A stretch of 64,000 nt of DNA from Rheinheimera baltica DSM 14885 (GCF_000425345.1 NZ_AUDG01000003.1:62001-126000), one strand, 5' to 3'. Counted from the stretch's first letter, positions 38,049 to 46,825 are shown. Notes: generated by a model from the letters alone, not told the origin. Program-made: numbers and translations.

Positions 38049-39428
38049 TTATGCTCCCAAACTAAACCATAATTGAAACGTGGCATAACTGCGCCAGGGC
38101 GCTAATGCACTGATATCATTGCTGACACCCGCTTTGGCCAGCGCTTTTTTCACACCTAAATCACCGCCTAGCCAGATATCGCTATCCGACAAACCACGTA
38201 GCCTGGCATAGCTTACTGTCCAAGGACCAATACCCTTAATCGGCAGCCACTGTTCAGGTGCGGCATCTGGGTTTTCCATTACAAATTGCGCCAGTGCTCT
38301 CAACGTTTCACGCCGCGCTTGAGGGACTTTAATCATTTGCAAATCACTTTGTACTACAGATTGCGGTGTTGGAAACAACCGCCGGTCAGCCGGCTGTGGT
38401 TGGCCTAATGCCTGTATTAGCCGGTTGAGCTGTGTTCTGGCACCGGCCACGCTAACTTGTTGTCCTAACACAGCACGGACACCTGCTTCCCAGCTGTCCC
38501 AAACACCAGGAATACGTAGTCCCGGTATAATGCCATTGCTAAACAAAGTATGACGACTTAGTTGCTGCTCAATTTGCAGCATGTTGGCATCTAAATCGAG
38601 CAAACGACGTATTTGATTAATTAACTTGAACAAGCCTTGTTTGCCGTTCCAATGTACTTCCAGGCGCAAACTATTGTGCTGTCCCGGTGATATTTCAAAC
38701 CAGCCGGGCTGCTGTAAAAATGTAAATGTCCGGCCATAACATTGCCCGTTAACACTATCAATGCCATCAAGTGTGCGGTCTCGCCAGAAATCCAGCATCT
38801 GTTGCCACGCGAGTGGCGGGCGGTAACTAAGCGATAATTGCAACGTATTGGGCGTTGTTTTGTTGGCGCGGCGAATTGTCAGTGGGCTCAGTTTGAGCTG
38901 TTGTTTGAAAGCATCGTTAAAACGGCGAACGCTATTAAAACCTGCCTGAAATGCAATGCTGCTAATTGGCATCACAGTCTCGTGTAATAATTTTTTTGCA
39001 AATAATACCTGCTGTGCCAAAGCATACTGTTTTGGTGATAGGCCAAGCTGTTGCTGAAATAGCTTGCGTAAATACCGTTCACTGATACCAAGTCGACTGG
39101 CAAGTTCACTTTGGTTTTGTTGTTGCAGACAGCCGTCGTCAATAAGTCGTAGCGCCCGTTGTAAGGTAGTATTAGTACCTTGCCAGGCCGCTGAACCCGG
39201 CGCGCTGTCTGGCCTACAACGTAAACAAGGGCGATATCCTGCGGCGCTGGCCGCAGCCGCTGAAGGGTAATATGTTACCTGCTGCTCAGCCGGAGCGCGT
39301 GCTGGGCAAATCGGGCGACAATAAATACCAGTGCTTTTTACAGCAGTGTAAAACAGGCCATCAAAACGGGCATCGCGTGCCAGCCGTGCTTGATGGCAGG
39401 TATCGGCGTTGATCACGTTATGCTCCAT
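38049..39428 (-). CDS. Ada-type regulator fused to AlkA 3-methyladenine glycosylase
   Basis: 459-residue fusion. The Ada zinc domain has Cys37, 41, 68 and 71, the exact spacing of Ada Cys38/42/69/72, so it can accept a methyl from phosphotriesters. Next come an AraC-type helix-turn-helix region (about 85-185), an AlkA N-terminal domain (about 190-300) and an HhH-GPD glycosylase domain with GIGPWTVSYARLRGL and the GGDLGVKKAL catalytic Asp region. It would sense alkylation, activate transcription and excise alkylated bases. The Ada C-terminal methyltransferase is replaced by the separate ogt gene 3 bases downstream. Confidence 0.94.
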   Translation of the reverse strand: MEHNVINADTCHQARLARDARFDGLFYTAVKSTGIYCRPICPARAPAEQQVTYYPSAAAASAAGYRPCLRCRPDSAPGSAAWQGTNTTLQRALRLIDDGCLQQQNQSELASRLGISERYLRKLFQQQLGLSPKQYALAQQVLFAKKLLHETVMPISSIAFQAGFNSVRRFNDAFKQQLKLSPLTIRRANKTTPNTLQLSLSYRPPLAWQQMLDFWRDRTLDGIDSVNGQCYGRTFTFLQQPGWFEISPGQHNSLRLEVHWNGKQGLFKLINQIRRLLDLDANMLQIEQQLSRHTLFSNGIIPGLRIPGVWDSWEAGVRAVLGQQVSVAGARTQLNRLIQALGQPQPADRRLFPTPQSVVQSDLQMIKVPQARRETLRALAQFVMENPDAAPEQWLPIKGIGPWTVSYARLRGLSDSDIWLGGDLGVKKALAKAGVSNDISALAPWRSYATFQLWFSLGA

Positions 39429-39600
39429 AAGTTAGGTGTTGCCTGATTATATCAGGCACGTTGGAATGAATTAGCCAGATCCGGCACTGAATAAAAAATA
39501 TGTTGTGCGCCGACATTTGGCTTATTGCCTTATGATACCGCCCAGGCTTAGTATCTGCGTATTACGCGAGTCCTTAAAAAGGAATGGGGCAGGGGGAACT

Positions 39601-39945
39601 ATGTTAGAACATTTTTTTATTCAATTAAGTACTGAACCGGAAACCATTAGTTTTGAGCAAAGTATTTCATTGATTGATGCGTTATATGATTTTACGCCGA
39701 CAGCGTTTAAAAATGGTGAGCTATACAGCAGTGCGGGTGAAAATAATGGCTCCTGCAAAATACTGGCATTTGGTTTGTTGCATCAGTTGTCTGCGCCACA
39801 AACCTTGTTTTTGTTTGGCGATTATTATCGTGCAGTATTAGATAGCCCTAAGGGTACTGATCATCAAAATATTCGTAATTTCATCAGAAGCGGCTGGGAT
39901 GGTGTTGAGTTTGAGCAAATCGCACTGAGCGCTAAATCTATTTAA
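39601..39945 (+). CDS. HopJ type III effector-family protein
   Basis: 114-residue soluble protein matching the HopJ family (PF08888) from its start MLEHFFIQLSTEPETISFEQSI, the LIDALYDFTPTAFKNG block and the FGDYYRAVLDSPKGTDHQNIRNFI block. Despite the name, the family is widespread in free-living marine bacteria with no type III secretion, and none is seen here; a housekeeping role is likelier. The start is set at 39601 because a purine-rich GGCAGGGGG site precedes it; an upstream in-frame ATG at 39505 would add 32 unrelated residues. Confidence 0.85.
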   Translation: MLEHFFIQLSTEPETISFEQSISLIDALYDFTPTAFKNGELYSSAGENNGSCKILAFGLLHQLSAPQTLFLFGDYYRAVLDSPKGTDHQNIRNFIRSGWDGVEFEQIALSAKSI

Positions 39946-40077
39946 AACAACCTGTCCAGTGCGTCGTCAGCGCATGCTGGATGCTGCTTATCTTGCGCCG
40001 CTTTGCTCAGTCACGCCCCTGTGGTATTTTGATGCCAGCTAATTTCAGATAATAATCATCATTATTCAGGTCTCCCT

Positions 40078-41316
40078 ATGCAAGAATCCAGTGTACTAAT
40101 CACCAATGATGCCGTGGTGCTTGGTTTAATGGCCGTGATCCTTGGTGCGGTGTTTTACACCAGCCATAGCGATAACCCATTTTTCAAAAAATTCTATACC
40201 TATGTGCCAGCGTTGCTGCTTTGCTATTTCATTCCGTCGTTGTTTAATACCTTTGGCATTATTGATGGAGAAGGATCGTCGTTGTACAAAATGGCATCGC
40301 GTTATCTATTACCCGCAAGCCTGGTGCTTTTGACATTAAGTGTTGATTTCAAAGCGATAATTGGGCTTGGGCCTAAAGCGTTAATTATGTTTTTAACCGG
40401 TACTGCCGGCATAGTGATTGGTGGACCAATAGCACTGGTTAGCATGGGCTATTTTTTCCCCGAGCAGCTTGGTGGTGATGTTTGGCGTGGTATGACTACC
40501 ATTGCCGGCAGTTGGATTGGCGGTGGTGCTAACCAGGCGGCAATGAAGGAAGTGTTTAATGTCGATGGTAGTATTTTCTCGGTTATGATTACCGTTGATG
40601 TACTGGTGGCGAATGTCTGGATGGCCGTGTTGTTATTTATTGCCAGTCGGGCTGAGTTTTTTGATCGTAAAAACGGCGCCGATACCAGCGGCATTGTAAA
40701 TTTGCGCAAAAAAATAGAGCAATATGAAGCGCAAAACTCGCGTATACCTCAGTTAAAAGACATTATGCTGATTATCGCTGTTGCCTTTGGTGTTACCGGC
40801 TTATCTCATGCCCTGGCCGACATTATTGCACCCTGGATTGAGCAGGTTGCGCCGCATCTTGCGATGTATAGCCTCACCAGTACCTTTTTCTGGCTGGTGG
40901 TTATTGCCACAACGGTAGGCTTATTTTTATCTACCACCAAGTTGCGTAGTTTAGAAGCCGTTGGTGCGTCCAAAGTGGGCTCCGCTTTTTTGTATATCCT
41001 TGTGGCAACCATTGGTATGCATATGGATGTTACCGCTATTCTGGATTACCCATTGATGTTCTTGGTTGGTCTTATCTGGATGGCCGTCCATGCCGGGCTT
41101 CTATTGCTGGTCGCCAAACTGATTAAAGCACCGATGTTTTATATGGCGGTGGGTAGCCAGGCTAACGTAGGTGGAGCAGCTTCTGCCCCGGTGGTGGCTG
41201 CGGCATTCCATCCGTCACTGGCTCCGGTTGGTGTATTACTCGCCGTGTTGGGTTATGGCCTCGGTACCTATGGTGCTTATATTTGTGGCTTAATTCTGCA
41301 GCAGGTTGCGCCTTAA
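40078..41316 (+). CDS. DUF819 family membrane protein (YjcL-like)
   Basis: 412-residue inner-membrane protein with about 11-12 membrane segments; motifs GSWIGGGANQAAMKEVF and VGSQANVGGAASAPVVAAAFHP are typical of DUF819. The family resembles keto-acid/sodium symporters in layout, but the substrate is unknown. It begins after a weak AGG site and is followed 26 bases later by an AI-2E transporter, likely in the same transcript. Confidence 0.87.
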   Translation: MQESSVLITNDAVVLGLMAVILGAVFYTSHSDNPFFKKFYTYVPALLLCYFIPSLFNTFGIIDGEGSSLYKMASRYLLPASLVLLTLSVDFKAIIGLGPKALIMFLTGTAGIVIGGPIALVSMGYFFPEQLGGDVWRGMTTIAGSWIGGGANQAAMKEVFNVDGSIFSVMITVDVLVANVWMAVLLFIASRAEFFDRKNGADTSGIVNLRKKIEQYEAQNSRIPQLKDIMLIIAVAFGVTGLSHALADIIAPWIEQVAPHLAMYSLTSTFFWLVVIATTVGLFLSTTKLRSLEAVGASKVGSAFLYILVATIGMHMDVTAILDYPLMFLVGLIWMAVHAGLLLLVAKLIKAPMFYMAVGSQANVGGAASAPVVAAAFHPSLAPVGVLLAVLGYGLGTYGAYICGLILQQVAP

Positions 41317-41342
41317 CCATTTTAAGCAAGGGAGTGTGATAT

Positions 41343-42428
41343 ATGAAACAAGCTTTTAAAACTGAATCGCGGCACTATGTGTTAATTGGCGCTTTATTGC
41401 TGGCGCTTTACGCCAGTTATCTGTTGGTGGCACCTTATGTTGGCGCCATAGTACTGGCATTTGTGTTGTCGTTGTTATGTTTTCCGGTGCATCAGTATAT
41501 TGAGCGAAAAATTCCTGACAGGCCTAACCTGGTAGCTAGCATCTCGTGCTTATTGTTGGTCGTGGTCATTGTTGTGCCGGTGTCATTGGTGTTCACTGCT
41601 ATAGTGCAGCAGGGCGTTGCGTTTACCAAGCAAAGCTACACCTGGCTTAACAGCGGTGGTGCCGAGCAGTTAATACAGCACCCATTGTTACAAGGTGCGC
41701 AGGATAAAATTAATCAGTTACTTCCTTCCGCCAACATTAGCGGCCAAGGCTTGGTGCAGCAACTTACCGAGTTTGCTTCCGGTTTTGGTAAAGAATTGCT
41801 GAATTTAAGCACTAAGTTGCTAGGCGATGTCACGGGCTTATTATTCAGTTTTATTTTGATGCTGTTTATTCTGTTTTTTTTACTACGTGATCACGACAAA
41901 GTGGTAAACACTCTGCATTGGGTGTTGCCGCTGTCACGCTCGCAGGAAGAGGCTTTGTTAGACGAGGCCAAAAAAGTGGCGCGCTCTGCAGTTATGGGCT
42001 CATTTTTAACGGCAATAGCTCAGGGCTTTGCCGGTGGTATTGCCATGGCCATTGTTGGTTTACCCGCGTTGTTCTGGGGTACGATGATGGCATTTGCTTC
42101 TTTTATACCTGTGGTGGGTACGGCGCTTATCTGGATACCTGCTAGCTTGTATTTGTTGCTTACAGGCGACTGGCCATGGGCGCTGTTTATGGCATTGTGG
42201 GGCGCGATAGTAGTGGGCTCTATTGATAATTTCCTACGGCCGTTGCTTATGCAGGACAGTGCAGGTATGAATACGCTGCTGATTTTTTTATCGCTAATTG
42301 GTGGTATTCAACTATTTGGTTTAATCGGTGTGATCTACGGGCCGATTATTTTTGCCCTGACATTGGTGCTGTTAAAGCTATACACCATAGAATTTAAAGA
42401 TTTTTTGGAAAATCAGGATAAAAGCTAG
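41343..42428 (+). CDS. AI-2E family transporter (PerM-like)
   Basis: 361-residue inner-membrane protein of the AI-2E/TqsA/PerM family: two N-terminal segments, a middle amphipathic region with PLSRSQEEALLDEAKKVARS, then several segments and the FIPVVGTALIWIPASLYLL and DNFLRPLLMQ landmarks. Members export autoinducer-2 or other small compounds or act as Na+/H+ antiporters, so the substrate is open. GGGAG precedes the start. Confidence 0.9.
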   Translation: MKQAFKTESRHYVLIGALLLALYASYLLVAPYVGAIVLAFVLSLLCFPVHQYIERKIPDRPNLVASISCLLLVVVIVVPVSLVFTAIVQQGVAFTKQSYTWLNSGGAEQLIQHPLLQGAQDKINQLLPSANISGQGLVQQLTEFASGFGKELLNLSTKLLGDVTGLLFSFILMLFILFFLLRDHDKVVNTLHWVLPLSRSQEEALLDEAKKVARSAVMGSFLTAIAQGFAGGIAMAIVGLPALFWGTMMAFASFIPVVGTALIWIPASLYLLLTGDWPWALFMALWGAIVVGSIDNFLRPLLMQDSAGMNTLLIFLSLIGGIQLFGLIGVIYGPIIFALTLVLLKLYTIEFKDFLENQDKS

Positions 42429-42464
42429 CGTTTAGTTGCCCCAAAAGAACCGTCTTACCCACAC

Positions 42465-42594
42465 CAACACGCCGTGAATACGTCCCTGTAGGCTCGATTA
42501 CAAACTTCATCTGTGAAGTTTGCCCGTTGGGCCAGCGGGGCTGTTCAAATTCGCTCCGTGCGAATTTGTCCGGCATCCATGCCGTCAACGGTTG
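42465..42594. repeat. Hairpin-rich intergenic element, probable dispersed repeat
   Basis: Between the AI-2E gene and the EF-hand gene lies a 130-base structured stretch without coding potential. It contains a 9-base hairpin (42501-42509 with 42514-42522), a GC-rich hairpin around 42523-42540, another 9-base hairpin (42546-42554 with 42560-42568) and a short CGGCAT/ATGCCG hairpin (42571-42584). The GTGAATACGTCCCTGTAGGC start and the CATCCATGCCG end resemble dispersed REP-like elements I have seen in Rheinheimera/Shewanella-type genomes. No second copy was found in this window. Confidence 0.7.
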
Positions 42595-42635
42595 GTTTAA
42601 GGTACGTCGATTTTTATAGTGTTAATTGCCAACTA

Positions 42636-43655
42636 CTACACCACCAAATCTATCTGTTGTACCAAAACGGGCCTGGCATCGTCTGTAAACGCCAGGCCAC
42701 TGCGCTGTATTTCGCCCTGTTTTTGCTGTTGTTTGTCCAGCAGTGGCATCGACGTGGCGGCAGAGCTGACCGAGAATGCACCTAATTTTGCTTCAGTCAT
42801 TGTTAACAAGTCTTGCTTTGGCCGCCATAAATACAGGTATTGCCAGATATCGTCGCCCGGGTCGATAAAGCCATTACCGTTGTCATCAAATTTTGCCAAC
42901 TCGGCAAAGCCCTGGCCGCTTTGCGGACCAAATAACTCAGTACCATTATTTACCCGTTGGTCGTTGTTGCGATCATATGCCAGATAAAACTGCTGCGCCG
43001 CCAGTTGCGGCAACTGCACACTGCTGCCATTACTGAATAAATCAAACTCAGTTCGGCTATCAGTGAGTTTAGCCGGACTATTGTCCAGACTAACGATTAA
43101 GGGGTCTTGTAGTGTCTGCTCGGTGTAGCTGTAGCGGGCCCAGCTTACCTGCATACTAAATTCAAAGGCAAAACTGACGTTGCTACCATCTTGCATTTGC
43201 AGCTGGCCACTAAAATTGGCCTGTACAGACTGGTAACCAAGTTCCCATTCGGTTGTGGCCAGGCGTTGGCCGCTATTGTCTATTTGCTGCTGATTACCAC
43301 TGACAAACAGGCTTTCGCTACTAAAACTGGCAGCAAATACAGCGGTGTCTACCTCCCTGTTCAACCGACTGTTGCTGTGTGCCGCAGGGGCTGCAAGATC
43401 AGGCTTTTGCCAGTCCTTGTGATGTTGTCCCAGCGTTGTCAGAATATGCTTTACCATGCCAAAAGTTTGGTAAGCATTAAACAAGGTACCGTCATCGGCA
43501 CTGAAATCATCTTCTGTTAACACGTCGCTCTTTGCTGCCTCTGGTACGACAGGAGTTGGGCGGTTTTCATTGCTTAGTAACTGCTGTTTGCGACCATAAG
43601 CAAGAGTTTTTTGTTCGGCAACCGCAAACTGTTGCGAAGCAGATGAAATCTCCAT
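42636..43655 (-). CDS. Unrecognised protein with EF-hand-like calcium loops
   Basis: 339-residue protein with no signal peptide or membrane segment. The N-terminal 200 residues are not recognised (Gln/Ser-rich, with strands). From about 230 it holds two calcium-loop-like segments, YDRNNDQRVNNGTELFGPQ and FDDNGNGFIDPGDDIW, of the type found in large secreted calcium-binding proteins. Start chosen at the ATG with GAGG 6 bases upstream; a GTG four codons before is also open. Function unknown. It lies downstream of the metallophosphoesterase gene in the same direction. Confidence 0.78.
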   Translation of the reverse strand: MEISSASQQFAVAEQKTLAYGRKQQLLSNENRPTPVVPEAAKSDVLTEDDFSADDGTLFNAYQTFGMVKHILTTLGQHHKDWQKPDLAAPAAHSNSRLNREVDTAVFAASFSSESLFVSGNQQQIDNSGQRLATTEWELGYQSVQANFSGQLQMQDGSNVSFAFEFSMQVSWARYSYTEQTLQDPLIVSLDNSPAKLTDSRTEFDLFSNGSSVQLPQLAAQQFYLAYDRNNDQRVNNGTELFGPQSGQGFAELAKFDDNGNGFIDPGDDIWQYLYLWRPKQDLLTMTEAKLGAFSVSSAATSMPLLDKQQQKQGEIQRSGLAFTDDARPVLVQQIDLVV

Positions 43656-43767
43656 CTTCAGCCTCACAAGGTTTTTATGTTAAACGGTTATCGGTTAGTG
43701 GTGGTTAAAACTTGAGCAATATTTTCAGCCTGAACAGTAACGCTATGATCAGGCTGGAATTAAAGTT

Positions 43768-44673
43768 TTATTTCTGGCTCGCCGTTAGGTTGAACTGGTA
43801 GGCATGACGCTGTAATGGGCTGGTTAAACCTGTCTGGTAGGTGTCCACCTGCACTATGCCGTCGTGGTAAACGCTAAAGACCCGGAACATGGCCGTGTGC
43901 TGGCTGTCATCCGGCACTTTAGTGCGTTCCAGCGCAGGGATGTGTAGGTAATGTATTTTACCCAGCTGTTTGGAGTGTTGCACCCTGTCCATATCCATAT
44001 GCAAATCTCCTGAGATCACTGCAGCTAAATTAGGTTGGGCAATAACGCGGGTAAAGTCGGAATGGGTAATGCCTTTTGCGGCCATTTCTGGATAAACCCC
44101 CGTTTGGGCACCATGCACTACTAACAGCACGGGTTTGGGCGCTAACCGTGTAAGCTGATTAAGTATCCAGTTAATGCCGTTGTTATTAAAATCACGGCCG
44201 TGATCCGGTGAAGCAAAAACCAATGCTACGCCATCAAACTCCAGGACATAGCTGGGCGCATCCAGAGTTATTTTGCCGTCGTTCCACTTGTTGGCAAATT
44301 GCATAAAGCGCTCTACCGTGCTGCCGTGTTCTTCATTACCCATTATCGGATAAAACGGCAACGTCAGTTGCTGCAACACCGGCGTAGCATTTTCGTATTG
44401 CACCAGGGTGCCTTTGTGGGCGATGTCACCCACACCGACAACAAAGTGTATCTGCTGTTGCTGTACTAACCGGTTTATATCTGCCACTGCTGCGGCCGTA
44501 TGCGGAAACTCCGCCAGCGGCTTCGGTTCGGCGTCACCCAACACGGCAAAGCGCAGCACTTGTGCGGATTGTGGCGGGCTTAGGTTAGTAGTTGTCGTTG
44601 TACGTTCAGCTGGCGAGCAGGCTATCAGCGTCAAGCACAGCTGGATAAAAATAATGCGCGATATAGATTTCAT
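43768..44673 (-). CDS. Metallophosphoesterase-like lipoprotein with altered metal site
   Basis: 301-residue protein with a lipobox near residue 19 (LTLIAC), so likely exported and lipid-anchored. The calcineurin-type phosphoesterase order is visible: FAVLGDAEP (first motif), VGVGDIAHKG (GD motif), IMGNEEHGS (GN motif), VVHGAQ and ISGDLHMDM (last motif). At several places where canonical enzymes have His (D-x-H, GNH, GH-x-H) this protein has Glu, Glu and Asp. The start at 44673 follows AGGACC. It is the last gene of the GGDEF-AraC unit next to the phytase locus and may release phosphate. Confidence 0.85.
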   Translation of the reverse strand: MKSISRIIFIQLCLTLIACSPAERTTTTTNLSPPQSAQVLRFAVLGDAEPKPLAEFPHTAAAVADINRLVQQQQIHFVVGVGDIAHKGTLVQYENATPVLQQLTLPFYPIMGNEEHGSTVERFMQFANKWNDGKITLDAPSYVLEFDGVALVFASPDHGRDFNNNGINWILNQLTRLAPKPVLLVVHGAQTGVYPEMAAKGITHSDFTRVIAQPNLAAVISGDLHMDMDRVQHSKQLGKIHYLHIPALERTKVPDDSQHTAMFRVFSVYHDGIVQVDTYQTGLTSPLQRHAYQFNLTASQK

Positions 44674-44693
44674 TAAAGGTCCTGAGTACATGT

Positions 44694-45728
44694 TTAGAGT
44701 GAAGGTGAATTCAGCAGGCTTTTAAAATTGCTGGGCAGCAACCCGGTCCAGCGTTTAAATGCGCGGCGGAAATTATGCTCGTCGGAGTAGCCCAGCCTGA
44801 TGGCTAGCTGGCGGTTTGAGTAGTGTCCTTGCTGCAGCAATTGACGAGCGGCATCACGGCGAATAGCATCAAGCTGCTGGGCAAAATTGGTTTTCTGCTG
44901 TTTGAGCTGGCGTTTGAGAGTGTTTACTGAAATGTCCAGCTGCTGGGCAACTTGCTCCAGGCTAAGCAATTGCGGTAGTGCGCGGCGTTGTAGCCGGTAA
45001 ATTCGTTCCAGTAAGCCGCGCTGGCGCGGTAAAATACGGTTTAGCTGTCGGCAGGTTCTCAGGGCCGCAGTGCATTTTGCTTTATCGGCTGTGTGAAACG
45101 GCAGCTGAAGCTTAGGCAGTGCAATATGCAGACTGTTGCTGGCTTGATTCGCCACAACCTCACAGCCCCAATGCAGCTGGCTTTGTACAGCTGTAGCTGT
45201 ATCGTGTTGCAGCTGCACGCTAACGCCTTCGGTGTTGCCAAGCTGTTGTTTTATAAGGTTAAGCAGTAATGATAACACTATGCTGATGCAACTGTTATTT
45301 TGTGGCCCAAGTGCGATGCCACTGTGAAACTCTAACACCAAATGTTGTGGTTGGCTGCACAGCTGTACATAAATAGAGGGAAATAAATGATGGCGAAAAT
45401 AGTACAACTGGCGCAGCGCCTGGCTTAGATTTTCTGCATGCAACACAGTTTGGCACAACGAGATATAGCGATTTTGGAGCAGGGCGCTGCCAAGTAAAAA
45501 TGGTAGTTCCGGGCTGTTAAGGTGTTGCTGGCTGTTGTGCAGCAGTTTTAGCCAATCGGCATGATGCAATCGGCCATGCGGTTTGTGCAGGTCTTGTTCA
45601 AAAATGCCGGTACCGGCTAACAGCTTGTGCAGCGGTGCACCGCGGCGCTGTGCCAGCGTTAGTAAATCTGTGCAGCCATGTTGCAGTAGCAGTATTTTGT
45701 CCTGATGACCAAAATGCGCGTGCTTCAT
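44694..45728 (-). CDS. AraC-family transcriptional regulator
   Basis: 344-residue regulator. The N-terminal 200 or so residues match the arabinose-binding-like ligand domain found in OruR/ArgR-type AraC proteins, and the C-terminal helix-turn-helix pair has LEQVAQQLDISVNTLKRQLKQQ and the GYSDEHNFRRAFKRWTGLLPSNF signature. It starts at the stop of the GGDEF gene (1-base overlap) and ends 20 bases before the metallophosphoesterase start, so it is in that operon. It could control the adjacent receptor and phytase genes; the ligand is unknown. Confidence 0.9.
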   Translation of the reverse strand: MKHAHFGHQDKILLLQHGCTDLLTLAQRRGAPLHKLLAGTGIFEQDLHKPHGRLHHADWLKLLHNSQQHLNSPELPFLLGSALLQNRYISLCQTVLHAENLSQALRQLYYFRHHLFPSIYVQLCSQPQHLVLEFHSGIALGPQNNSCISIVLSLLLNLIKQQLGNTEGVSVQLQHDTATAVQSQLHWGCEVVANQASNSLHIALPKLQLPFHTADKAKCTAALRTCRQLNRILPRQRGLLERIYRLQRRALPQLLSLEQVAQQLDISVNTLKRQLKQQKTNFAQQLDAIRRDAARQLLQQGHYSNRQLAIRLGYSDEHNFRRAFKRWTGLLPSNFKSLLNSPSL

Positions 45729-46624
45729 CAGTCTGTCTGTAAGGTTAACGGCCCGTGTTTGCGGGCAGAGGTAAGTGTATTTAGCGCCTGTTGCAGGGCG
45801 TCTTTCGCTGACAATTGCTCTACTTCCAAACTTATCAAGGTGAGTTGTGGCTGTTGATTCTGGTTTGTCAGTAATGAAAATTGTTGTTGTAAGTGTTGCG
45901 CGATAATGTTTGCCTGCAACTGCGCGGTGTTCGGCAACAACGCCACAAAGCGGTCGCCATTATAACGGCATACCACATCGCTATAGCGCAGTTGATTCGA
46001 CAGCAATTCACTGAGCTGAACCAGATAGTTATCCCCGGCAGCAATACCATATTGCCGGTTGAAGTCAGCAAAGTTATCAACATCCAGTAGCAATAAACTT
46101 AGCGGTTTTTGCATACTGCGGTGCAACGTTATTTCACGTTGTAATACGGCATACAGATATTCTGCACCATAGAGTTGGGTTAACGGATCGATAAGTTCGT
46201 GATCGCGCAGAAACAGCTCACGGCCGCGTAGTTGGCGATCTATAGCCCGTTGTTCTCGGTGCCAACCGACTAAACCTATGGTAAGTACTAACATACCTAC
46301 TGGTGCAGGTAACGACTCCAACCAGCTCATTAACCGAAGCGCGTCCGGGTAGCGGATAAACTCGTCCAGTAGGTCAAGAAAATAAGAAAACATCAGCAGT
46401 AAGCTGCCGTAGTAAAGCCATTCTGTGACCCGCCCAGCCGGGCGACTACTGATAATTAACCCCAGCCACAAGCACGCCACCAGAAAGGTGGTGCCTTCGC
46501 CTAGCACGTCAATCCAGTCAAAAGCCTGGCTTTGTTTTAGCTCGCCGGCATTGGTTGCCATTAACAGGCCGCCGCAAAGTAACAGTGTACTAAACAGCAG
46601 TTTGTAAGTGTGTTGTCGCCACAT
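45728..46624 (-). CDS. Membrane GGDEF-domain protein with degenerate active site
   Basis: 298-residue protein: about four N-terminal membrane segments (to about residue 122) and a GGDEF domain from about 140. The active-site motif reads NGDRF at 222-226 instead of GGDEF, with Gly1 and the catalytic Glu altered, so diguanylate cyclase activity is doubtful. The inhibitory site RYSD is present at 213-216, five residues upstream, so it may still bind cyclic-di-GMP and act as a receptor. It is the first gene of a leftward GGDEF-AraC-metallophosphoesterase operon that starts 43 bases from a PHO box. Confidence 0.88.
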   Translation of the reverse strand: MWRQHTYKLLFSTLLLCGGLLMATNAGELKQSQAFDWIDVLGEGTTFLVACLWLGLIISSRPAGRVTEWLYYGSLLLMFSYFLDLLDEFIRYPDALRLMSWLESLPAPVGMLVLTIGLVGWHREQRAIDRQLRGRELFLRDHELIDPLTQLYGAEYLYAVLQREITLHRSMQKPLSLLLLDVDNFADFNRQYGIAAGDNYLVQLSELLSNQLRYSDVVCRYNGDRFVALLPNTAQLQANIIAQHLQQQFSLLTNQNQQPQLTLISLEVEQLSAKDALQQALNTLTSARKHGPLTLQTD

Positions 46625-46667
46625 CGTCGGTTTCCGCTACAAATAAACAGCAGTTTGCGGTGCTGGT

Positions 46668-46685
46668 ATGACAACTATATGACAG
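46668..46685 (-). promoter_or_regulatory. PHO box (PhoB binding site)
   Basis: On the minus strand CTGTCATATAGTTGTCAT: two 7-base units, CTGTCAT and TTGTCAT, 4 bases apart, against the consensus of two CTGTCAT units with a 4-base spacer (one mismatch). It lies 43 bases upstream of the leftward GGDEF gene and, in the opposite sense, 141 bases upstream of the rightward TonB-dependent receptor. Orientation favours the leftward operon. PhoB control would tie this locus to phosphate starvation. Confidence 0.8.
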
Positions 46686-46825
46686 ACTTGGCTGGCTTTT
46701 ACCGCTTGCTGCGCGCTAAAGACCCGGGTCAGCAACGTGCAGTTGTTGCTGTTAATACTCGGCTTTTTGTCATACATCGGCGGCACACTTTACGGCAATT
46801 ATTAGCCGTGATCTGAGAGCAACCT

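Noticed and set aside
39601..39945. HopJ family name implying a type III secreted virulence effector
   Set aside because: No type III secretion genes are present and the family is common in free-living marine bacteria; the name is historical.
43726..43756. CAGCCTGA/TCAGGCTG hairpin as a terminator for the metallophosphoesterase gene
   Set aside because: The loop is 15 bases and no T-run follows on the minus strand, so it is not a convincing terminator.
46767..46773. A second PHO box upstream of the TonB receptor
   Set aside because: Only one TTGTCAT half-site is present; the positions 11 bases either side do not match.
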